This document shows, piece after piece, positions 10,751 to 19,943 of a stretch of DNA of 64,000 nucleotides. Position 1 is the stretch's first letter, and each line of letters starts with the position of its first letter. Source of the stretch: Harmothoe impar. Lineage: Eukaryota; Annelida; Polychaeta; Phyllodocida; Polynoidae. The notes below the pieces were generated by a model that saw only the letters and a list, made by a program, of their open reading frames with translations, was not told where the DNA came from and ran no database searches. The DNA is taken from positions 28,543,955-28,607,954 of the forward strand of contig OX381704.1 in the NCBI GenBank assembly GCA_947462335.1, read 5' to 3'. The translations under genes were made by a program, and so were the position numbers.

Positions 10751-11487
10751 ATCCAGTATTACCTCCATTATCGCTCAGATTATTATCCCTGTACCCTTGT
10801 CAAAGAACATGCAAATGTCCCCATGCTAAGCCGCTTGCCTGGCTTACGTTGTATCCAACCTGATTATCCAAATTAGGTTAAAACCAATTCTTCTATTGAT
10901 TTGATCCCTAAAGCTCAGAGGAGGGGAAAAGAAGGGGCAAGCTTCAAAAGGGGGTGGAGTGGCTAATGGGGCAGCAATAAGTAGATGGCTTTAGATTTAC
11001 ATAATTTGACTGAGACAGGCTGGTATCATGTCTAACTGCATGGGGCTGGTGGAACAAGTATCCTTCAGCACAGAACCCATTATAGTTGTGGGTGTTACAG
11101 TGAACTAGGGAATTTTATCATGTCTTCCACATCTAAGTTCCAGTCCCCTAGGCTAAAGCAGCAACTTCCGTTGGTTGGTTGGTGGTTGGGTTGCTTTACG
11201 CCCTAATTAACAGCTATGGTTATTTCAAGGGCGGTGATGGTGATCGGATCTATGAGGTGACTGGAAGCAGAAAACACATCCCTATACTTTTACCGAGACA
11301 ATGGTTCTTTTACATCCCACACTACGTAGGCACAGTGTGAGATGGACAGGCCTTTGATATGCTGTATGTCCCCCACACCAAGGGGGAGGTCGCAGCTCAA
11401 TACCGTTGTGATTTATCCATGCTCATATCTAGATATAGATGGATTATACATGTTCTTCTTATTTATGGCTATTATTAAGAAGGGGAT
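10751..11487 (+). repeat. 737-bp duplicated block c, copy 2
   Basis: Partner of 6,090-6,826, identical by eye. Flanks on both sides differ from copy 1. Confidence 0.92.
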
Positions 11488-12592
11488 GGCAGTTGTAGTA
11501 TCTTTCACCACACACCAGATTTCAAAATTTGTATTGCATTGCATCATAATTATCACATTGGATGGCAAATTCGAATTTAGCAGATGACCTCAAATATGTT
11601 TGATTTCAGGACGATATTCAGTTTTGAACTTCCCTTCAAAAAATGTTACCGCTTTTGGTAGAAAACAGGATTCAGTAATACAATGATCTCTGAACCAGCT
11701 ATATATGAGTGGTGTGTGTAAGGGACAAGTGGGTGAGGCCTAGTGCTAAGGTGGAGGATGGTATTGTGGAGGGTAGGAGGGGTTAGTGCCATAGATAATC
11801 CCTTTCACTGCGGCGATGCAACCATGCTCACCACCCTCATCTAAGGGTCCTTGTCTGTGTCAGGAGGAGACTGCGAATAGCCGCCTTAGCACGCCAGCCT
11901 GTCGGCCAGCCAGACAGCTCTCCACAATATGTACCTACCCCTTTCTCCCACCTAGACCCTCAATTCTACCACCCCCTGCCCATTGTCCAAAGTCTTAATC
12001 TGTCAGCCAGAGACTGTCCAGGGTGGAGTACATCTGAATGTTGGTTCACACAAGCATGCATGCGCCTCTCGCGTTTTGTTTCAAGAGGATCAAAATTATT
12101 CTGATCATCATCGATACTGGATATGCAATTGGGATTCAAAATGAGAGGACAACACTTGTTATCATTCAGGGTGAATGAAATTTGTACCTTGAACACATTT
12201 GAGTATTTTTTCTGCTACATTGTCGGTTGAGTAGTACCAGCAGCACAGTGAATATAGACAGGAAAATCTGTAGTTTGTAAAGTATCTACTATATGACTCA
12301 AGATGGAGGAGGCAGAAGTAGAATATGAGAAGAAAAGTTGCATATTTTGATAAAGGCTTGAACTCCAGTACAGTAAAGTGAGATGGGCAGAGACCTATAT
12401 GCTAAAGTGTCATATTCACAATCACCTGCAACATTATATGTAAGATGGTGTTCAGCTTCACAAGATTACCTCCATTGTAATGGCAGAGGGAAGGTGTGGC
12501 CTGGTTAGTAATCTGAGGCGTCCTTCATCAGCAAACGTCACTTTTAGAAATATAGACTTAGGTATAGCCTTTCATTCACTCATCTTCATTAT
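11488..12592. other. non-coding stretch, nothing recognised
   Basis: No gene or repeat could be supported. A few short open frames here lack domains, plausible splice partners or unusual composition. Confidence 0.5.
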
Positions 12593-12680
12593 GGCTGCCG
12601 TCCACTGGGCTCACATCGGCCCAAGTTATATAGGAAATGTACTGACTTATTCGGCCGAAGTTCCCCAGTGGACGGTGGCC
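12593..12680. mobile_element. 88-bp palindromic MITE, copy 1
   Basis: Termini GGCTGCCGTCCACTGGG and CCCAGTGGACGGTGGCC are inverted repeats. The second copy at 25,321-25,408 has the same 88-bp length in the opposite orientation. Both contain internal CGGCC motifs around a TATATAGGAAATG-like centre. The flanking duplication may be just AT. Confidence 0.8.
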
Positions 12681-14575
12681 ATCAATAGCATAAATGATAA
12701 ATAATACTACATTAACACGCGTATAGAAATGGGTCTTGAATGAATCATTTAATACGCGGTTTGATTAGGTGATATTGCATTCTGTTGCACACATGGTATG
12801 TGATTTCGATAAAGAATATCTATTGTCTCGTTCAATAGGCTAGCACTGTCTTAGATGCGAAGATTTGTTGGTGATGGAAACAATGAGATTATAAATGATG
12901 ACTTTACTACACCTGCTGATAATCGGAGTCTACACACAGCATTGTCCATTACAATTGACAGTTCACATCTAAAGACTACCGGTAGCATTGATACGTCCAA
13001 CACACAGCTCTCGGTAAATTGTAGGGATGCTTTATCTATCGATAGTATTTAGAGGAACAGTGGATTCAAACATGGATACATTGAAGTATACGTAGTTCTC
13101 TCCTAAAATCAGTAAATGCTACAGAATATGGTTTAGAATTCAGACACGTTATCACCAATCTTCCTGGAAGTCTGCATGGTCAGGATAATTATGATTGAGA
13201 ATATTCTCAGCCGACATCTCATTCTGAACCTAGGGATAACCAATCTCAACTATCATTCATGAGGTATCTCAGCTTCGATGAAGCCTGTATTACAATACAT
13301 TTTACTGCATTGTAATACTATTCCTGAATTCTCTGATAGTAACGTACTAAAACGTGTCTTATATTTCTGATTTACCTATTATGATCTGATGATAGCAGTC
13401 ATGCATTACACACATTTTATTGTATCAAATAATATCACGGGCGATATGACATTATCTGCACCAACATCTTTTGAACTTTTACAAATGACTATTCCCCCCT
13501 ACTTCCCGTCGCACAATTCTCCTGTTTTCATCAGACATATGTCATATCCGTGTGACATCAGCAGATTACGTTTCACCTCGTGCAGTGACAGCCCATTGAT
13601 TGTCATGACCCACGATAGTAGGAGAACAGTTTGAAGGTATATAGTGGGTAGGAGAGCAGTTTTAAGGGATATAGTGGCTTACTCATAATAATAACATCTC
13701 ATATACACAATTATCTGTTTTATTGGTTTTCTGAATGAACCTGTCTGTAGATAAAACATGCCATTCCTATATCTATATATCTACATGTATTTGCATTTCT
13801 GTTTATGCAATAGCGATTGCCTTGGTACATGTATCATGTCAAGATGCATGTATCTGGGTGAGGGCAATACATGCTCATCAGTTCATCAGTTTCACACTGT
13901 GTAAAACTTCATGCTGACTATATATAGACTAGAAACGAAACTGTATGATTATATTTTACTGCCAGGAATGTTTCTGTACAAGGTCTTGACCTGGGAATCT
14001 CCCCCTGTCGGTGGGCTTACACCTTGTAGTGTGTCACTCCATCTTGGCCGCCCAACTCCCCAAACCCAGGCATTACCTCGTACCAACCTGCGCCGGATTT
14101 ATGTCAAATCGCTCTGAGAGGTGACCCCGACAACCCTAAAGCCCTCTGGGTGCTCTGGGTGGTGACCTCGTTGAGCTGCTCAGGATTGAAGGAAGGATCC
14201 AGGAGGGAGGTTATAGAGTCTTCAGGTACAGGGAAAATAATTTGTCTTAAAGTTCACGAAACATTGCATCGTTCAACACATCACCCAGATCTCGATGTCA
14301 TTTCTACCCAAATAGAAAACATAATCAAAATCAACTTGACTGGTTTTGTGTGGATTAACAATTATTACAAACAGGGAATTTGAAGGTGCGGAAAACGGAC
14401 ATGGGATGGTTGATAGGGGAAAATGACCAGAGACTGGAACCTGAAATTGATTCATGTTTCTAGTTTGACCATGGCTCATAAGGCCTAAACTCCACTATGA
14501 TAGTAGCGATTTTGTAGCCGATTTTGATATTGCACACCATATCGACGTACCATAGCCTATATAATCACTCATGTA
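12681..14575. other. non-coding stretch, nothing recognised
   Basis: No gene, RNA or clear mobile element could be supported here. Composition is AT-rich with no strong CpG cluster. Confidence 0.5.
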
Positions 14576-14767
14576 CACTGTAAAAAGTTGGTTGCCATTT
14601 TTGTAGGTGTACAATAGATTCTACTGTAGGTGTACAGTTTACTGTAGGTAAACCGTAGAATCTACTGTAAATCTACAGTGGATTCTACTGTAAATCCATT
14701 CTACAGTAGAATCTACTGTTGATCTACAGTACATTCTACTGTTTACCTACACTAACTATTTAAAGTG
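14576..14767. mobile_element. TA-flanked palindromic MITE (192 bp)
   Basis: Begins CACTGTAAAAAG and ends CTATTTAAAGTG, with TA on each side (14,574-14,575 and 14,768-14,769). The interior reiterates TCTACTGTA and TCTACAGTA in both orientations, so nearly the whole element can fold back. A shortened relative lies at 55,074-55,175. Confidence 0.75.
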
Positions 14768-15400
14768 TAGTTTAGGCATAAATTATAACCATGTGTATGT
14801 GAATCGTTTCAGAAGCTGCACATAAAGCAATCGTGATTGACTTCTAGCACTGCCAAAGCAAACCGTGGTTTTGGAGATACCTTTGATCTGAACATGACAA
14901 CGCCCCTGCCTTTTAGCCTAACATAACCTTGCACTACACCTGATACATGTACCTCCACCAAACATGATTGTTTATCACCTTGTAGGAGGCACACCCAGAG
15001 CCATGTATGGGTTATAGAGACCTCTATCTTTACAACTTCCATCAAGCAAAGGGGAATCGGTCGTCGATAATGAGGTGAGGATCTGTGAGTTGCCTACCCG
15101 ATTCAACGTCCAATGTTACATTCCGAGAGGTATGTGGGCGTGACAAATAGGGCAAAACAGTGACACAAACGATGCAGCAAATATAATATTGGAATTCTCA
15201 ATGCCACCAACATCATTATGAATGCAGAGCTCTATTGTAGAGTACAAAGCAGTTACACTAGTGATTCCTTTATTGCTTAATTAGAAATAACACGCATTCA
15301 TACTTACTGTTAGCTACACAGAGAAAAAACTTAAGCCCTGTGTTTTGATTGATCAGAGCTAGTAGGTAACTATGGTACACCATAGTATAGAGAGCCTTGT
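14768..15400. other. non-coding stretch, nothing recognised
   Basis: No gene or element could be supported between the 192-bp MITE and the first local duplication block. Confidence 0.45.
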
Positions 15401-15486
15401 CTATTCAGTGGTTGTGGAAAGTAGGAGAAAGAAGACTAAGTGTTTTCCATTTCTCACAGAGAAAAATGTGAGAGTCATTTTCGCCA

Positions 15487-15540
15487 AAACGAACACCTTT
15501 TGAAAGTCATGCAGAGCCTGACTTTCAGAAGTGTTCGTTT
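15487..15540. repeat. hairpin with AACGAACAC arms
   Basis: Positions 15,487-15,509 and 15,519-15,540 form an imperfect inverted repeat of about 22 bp around a 9-base loop. The upstream sequence GTGAGAGTCATTTTCGCC is shared with the arm of the larger hairpin at 42,421-42,525, suggesting one fold-back family. Confidence 0.6.
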
Positions 15541-15559
15541 ATGCAACGCATAACTCATA

Positions 15560-16450
15560 AATTATCATCTGGGTAGAAAAACAGAAGATTCATTACAGCC
15601 TCTAGTTCACCTCTTGACTCAAATTTCTTACTCTTCTTCTGAATGATCCTTAGTTATTGACCTCTCATCGAGGTTTGTATCAGTAACGGGATCGGTAACG
15701 GTGATCAGTGGTGATATGAATGAGTATTCTAAATAATTATCATCCTGCAGACACTATTCTGAATGTGGAAATCTCCCTTGAACGACTATAGATGTCTTAA
15801 TGTTATATGAGATTTTGATTCATACTATTTTTCCTGGACTTGAAATAGTTATTGCAGCTGCAGACACTGGACTGCACCATCAGACTAAAAAAAACGTCTT
15901 TCTTCTTTCCATATCAATGGTTACTGCAGACACTGAGCTCTCATTGTAACTATATCCGCCCCTAGAGCAAATCCTCTCCTACTAGTTGTTCATTGAGACG
16001 ATTAATCCCACAAAGAGCATGGCTTGATACTGTTTACATTCCAGATTGCAATCTGCTTTTTTATTTTGAAATGAATATTTATCTTGGCAAGAAACTGGAC
16101 GATTGGTATCATGAATATCTGCTGAGACTGCATGAATCGGCAGACTTATTTATGGACACAGGGGTCTGTAAGTGGTGATTTGATTTCCTTAAAAACATGG
16201 ATGTCATGTTGTCATGTTGAATAAAGCAGTGTGGTTTGGTTATTTCCTATTCCGCTGCTGAATGGGATCGGAGAGTTGGAGAGGACCTTGTCCCCACATT
16301 TATGTAACTACAATCCACAGGCTGGCTCCCGGTTACTACATCAAAAGCGCGGTGGTGAGTGGCGGTTTTATGGGGCACTCACTTGGATAAGGGAAGTCAG
16401 TACACGGGCATATGTAGAGGTACTCTCTACATTCAGCTTGGTGCACTGAT
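15560..16450 (+). repeat. local duplication block D1
   Basis: Aligns with 17,190-18,560 (D2) with many substitutions and indels. The best-conserved part is 16,030-16,340, which includes CTTGGCAAGAAACTGGACGA and GTCATGTTGTCATGTTGAAT, against 18,218-18,530. D2 carries roughly 560 bp extra around 17,340-18,050. The conserved stretch contains stops and indels and does not look like an exon. Confidence 0.7.
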
Positions 16451-17009
16451 AGTACATGTAGCACCCTCGTGATATTAGATGGTGGTGAATAGGATATAAG
16501 AAGAAGATTACCAAAAAGAGTAAAATAAAAAAAAAAGGAATCTTTGATACTGCACGTCATAGCCAAGATGAAGAGTAATACAAACAGAATAATATAAGGT
16601 GTAATGTAAATGGATGTCCATGGATATGCAGTCGATCCTTGGGATTTCATTCTTCATAGTTACAATCATGGTTATAATCATAGTGATAATAATTAATAAT
16701 TAACTAGACACAAAGAGAAGGGGGCTCTGGTTATGCTTAGGCCGCCAAAAAACCGTACCTCTCCTACATGGAAACGGTGGGATAGGGGAGTCTGGGCCCT
16801 TATCAGAATTAAAAAGGGTTTGAATATTACTTTTCTATACCATTCCAAATAAGCGTGTATACGCCTATGCCTGTATTGAATGCAATCAAGTCACAACAAG
16901 TATTGCATCATATCTACATCTATTGTTACAATTTTCATCCTAATCTATTGCCACCTTAGTCCAAGATGTGAGACAATTAATTTCCAATTAAGAAGAAAAA
17001 GCCCTAGGG

Positions 17010-18560
17010 TTTTTACAGTCTGCTACGCATCTTACTATCGATAAAACCAGACTTATATTTCACAATGGGAGACCAACAGAGTAATGGGCGTCATGGTGAG
17101 AAATAAAAGTTATTTTATGCTTTAAAGCTTGGGACATTTTCCAGAGAGCTATGGGAACTCCAACTGGAGAGGCTGGGAATAAACCTACTGTAGCTAGACA
17201 AAACAGAAGATCCATCACAGCAGTTTTACCCAGCCTCTGGCACACTCCCTGACTCTTTTCTTCTTCTTCTCCCTCTTTTTAAATGTACTTGTGCTTATTG
17301 CCCGTAAAGATAAAGTGATCTGTATCAGTGACCACCAGCCTTCCCGTTGTACACAGTAATCCGAGGTCTTAGGAAACTTTTTGTAACAAACTACAGATGC
17401 ATTTTAGAATTTCGATATAATTATACCGCAATGCACCTTTCTATTAAAGTTAGTATATCAGTTGGGATGACCGGAATTGAATTTTAGTGATACTTGCTAA
17501 AAGTGTTATAAACATGTCTCTCTGGTAGATGGAGTATACACTTCCTATTACAATGATACCTAAATGAATATATGTAAGGTATCTAGTCAAAAAAATATCT
17601 ACAGATAGAACCCAAGCCTGGTCAACCACATGATATGTGCTTCCATCTGTTGTATATAAATCTAAGCATAGGTCTCAGGTGCCCTGAAGGTATGGGGTTA
17701 TAATTAACTCTGGAGGCACAGCACACAGGTGCCACCTAGTGTGTTATAACAGAGGGAGGCATGATTGGTAAACAATATTAATTTCTACTGCTAAGGAAAT
17801 ATTCAGTGAACCCACTGAATGCATATTTCTGCATTGAAATATTGCTCTCAGATATATGATACTTTGGCATATGGTTTAAAACATCACCCTGCTCCTCACA
17901 AGACCAAGACCCAAATTGGACACCGCAACAGCTGGGATACCAACTTTAAGTAAGCACTGCAGAAAGTTACAATTGTATAAGGAGGTATGTCTCTTATTTT
18001 GGCATTCTACAAGATATGATTTACATTGGATGCAAAACAGATATTGCAACAATGAATTTATTTAAACTGAATTGTAAAGGCACTTGTTTCCCTTTTCTAT
18101 CCGAACAGATACTGCACAAAGCTTCCATTGTAAATATACCCACGACCTAATACAAATCCAGGACTATTGGTTGTTCGTTTAACACAATTAACACTACAAA
18201 GAACACTGGTCTTTGCTGTTTACACTCAAGATTGAAATCTCCTTTTTATTTGGCAATATTTATCTTGGCAAGAAACTGGACGATTGGTATAATAAATATC
18301 TGCTGAGGCTGCATGAATCAGGCCAACCTATTTAGGGACCTGGAGGCCTGTAAGTGGTGATTTGATTTCCTTTAAAGTGTGGACGTCATGTTGTCATGTT
18401 GAATAAAGCAGTGTAGTTTGGTTATTTCCAATCCCCCTACTGGATGGGATTGGGAGGGCGGAAGAGGACCTTGTCGCCACATTCTGTGTCAATACAATTC
18501 ACTGGTTGATTCCCAGATACTACTACATCAAAGGGGTGGCAGCAAGTGGCAGTGCAAAGT
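17010..18560 (+). repeat. local duplication block D2
   Basis: Its 17,190-18,560 part pairs with D1. Its 17,010-17,130 part, including CACAATGGGAGACCAACAGA, pairs with 24,155-24,280 downstream of the retrotransposon. The retrotransposon therefore sits inside an older locally duplicated region. A CTCF-like motif lies on the minus strand at 17,729-17,742. Confidence 0.65.
17729..17742 (-). promoter_or_regulatory. CTCF-like site (candidate)
   Basis: The minus strand reads ACACTAGGTGGCAC, matching 13 of 14 positions of CCASYAGRKGGCRS. It is the best match I noticed, in gene-poor DNA upstream of the retrotransposon. It could be coincidental. Confidence 0.3.
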
Positions 18561-18596
18561 GAGTCTAGATTGTGTTGCAATATATAGGAAATATAA

Positions 18597-18843
18597 GAAG
18601 CAGGGCGGATTATATGAGTAAAGCGGAGAGAGAGAGAATACTCCCCCTGGTGGATCTTTGAGAACTATTCAGTAAGGACTGGTTGATCACCACACACCCA
18701 TTTGCTCCCTCTGTGGGGGAAGGACTGAACTGCTGTGTTCACTCACCAGGGGCACACTGGATATAGAGCAGAGGCCGGGGGAGCTCGCCCTCACAACCGC
18801 CACACCGCCGCTGCACACGCCTGCTCGCAGAGACACTGAGTTA
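18597..18843 (+). repeat. left 247-bp terminal direct repeat
   Basis: Starts GAAGCAGGGCGG and ends GACACTGAGTTA. It matches 23,169-23,415 at constant offset 4,572. It probably supplies the promoter and leader of the element. It contains a short AG run and a CpG-rich 3' half near 18,785-18,835. Confidence 0.93.
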
Positions 18844-18881
18844 TGATTTCAGTTTGACTTTGGTTGACTTTGAACTTCACC

Positions 18882-19943
18882 ATGGCTACGTCTGGTAAGG
18901 ACATTAACTGCAAGGGTTGTCAATTCAGACACCCTAGGCCTGGTGGTTCGCTATGTACCTATGTCAGAGCAGCTGTGGAGGCGGCGGTGAAGGACGGTAA
19001 AGGGCGTGACGACGCCGGTGAGTACCTTTCAGCCATTATGGCTCCTTTAAAACTTAGCCCTGTCGATGCAAATATTCCCGACGTGGAGGAGCAGGGGGCA
19101 TCTGTTTCTGATTTGTTGGATGTTGTTGAGTCGCAGAGGAGGCAGATAGAACAGTTAGTTGAGAAGTTTTCAAAATTGTCGCCCACCCCGGCTACCGTGC
19201 CTCCAACTCCACCTGTTCCACCTACTGACCCTGCTAATCCCACACCAGGTCCCGACCCCCTCCCAGGCCCTTCAGACTTAGGCAATCCGTTCTACAACTA
19301 CCCTCCGGTGGCACCAGTCCCTGGGGGAGTGGGTCCTATTCACAATGGGCAAGTGGGAGGGGGACCACAGGTGATTTATGTTCAGCAGGCGGGGGCTACT
19401 GAGATGAGAAGACGTAAGTTGCGCTACTTTGACATTGAGTCCTTTTATTGTTACCACAAGTCAGAACAGGAGAGGACTGTAGATGATCTCATAGCAGCTC
19501 TTATGGGGCTGGTCTCCTACTTGTCAGAACAGAACCTTCCAGTGGGGGGTCTCATGAAGCATGTTCGTTTTGTAACAGAGAAGGCAAAAATTTTCAAACC
19601 TCGAGCCATTTTTCATTATGATTTGGGTGTCCGTGAAAAAGCGGAATTCACTGGGGCCTATGTCTTGGGCTATGGGGATTGGGAGTTGTCCACCAGGTAC
19701 TTGGGGGTTGATCAGCTACTCCCCACTCCGGAACCCCATAGAGCTAGTGCTAGTGGGGGTAATAGGAGTAAGAGTAAGAAGCAGAGCAGTAATATGCCTC
19801 CAGGCTTCTGTTGGAGGTGGAATGTGGGGAAGGCTTGTAGACGTACACCTTGCCCCCATAAACATGTGTGTACTACGTGCTCCGGTGACCATACAAGCTT
19901 AGCTTGTACTGCAGGAGCTGCAAACGCACCTTCTGGTACATAG
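18882..19943 (+). CDS. Gag-like zinc-finger protein of the retrotransposon
   Basis: A 353-residue protein. The ATG at 18,882 is chosen because it is the first ATG in frame and has a near-ideal CACCATGG context; the frame upstream is only a few non-ATG codons. The N-terminus has a small Cys cluster (CKGC then a further Cys). A coiled-coil-like segment (about residues 75-100) precedes a Pro-rich linker. The C-terminus has a CX8CX4CX3H finger followed by CX2CX3HX4C, an arrangement typical of DIRS-like Gag proteins. The likely role is RNA binding and particle assembly. It ends at UAG 19,941-19,943, directly continuous with the Pol frame. The region between the linker and the fingers (about 180-295) is not recognisable by motif. 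Confidence 0.85.
   Translation: MATSGKDINCKGCQFRHPRPGGSLCTYVRAAVEAAVKDGKGRDDAGEYLSAIMAPLKLSPVDANIPDVEEQGASVSDLLDVVESQRRQIEQLVEKFSKLSPTPATVPPTPPVPPTDPANPTPGPDPLPGPSDLGNPFYNYPPVAPVPGGVGPIHNGQVGGGPQVIYVQQAGATEMRRRKLRYFDIESFYCYHKSEQERTVDDLIAALMGLVSYLSEQNLPVGGLMKHVRFVTEKAKIFKPRAIFHYDLGVREKAEFTGAYVLGYGDWELSTRYLGVDQLLPTPEPHRASASGGNRSKSKKQSSNMPPGFCWRWNVGKACRRTPCPHKHVCTTCSGDHTSLACTAGAANAPSGT
19941..19943 (+). promoter_or_regulatory. in-frame UAG between Gag and Pol, candidate readthrough stop
   Basis: The codons read ACA UAG GAU AAU UUG. Downstream the same frame stays open to 22,286, and its first in-frame ATG is at 20,382, about 440 bp further on. Gag UAG Pol in one frame is the layout used by gammaretroviruses for readthrough, including a G after the UAG. 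No strong downstream stem was identified by eye. A recent nonsense mutation in a once-fused ORF is the main alternative. Confidence 0.5.

Noticed and set aside
18864..18881. Upstream TTG start for the Gag-like protein
   Set aside because: A non-ATG start six codons upstream is unnecessary. The ATG at 18,882 has a near-ideal Kozak context.
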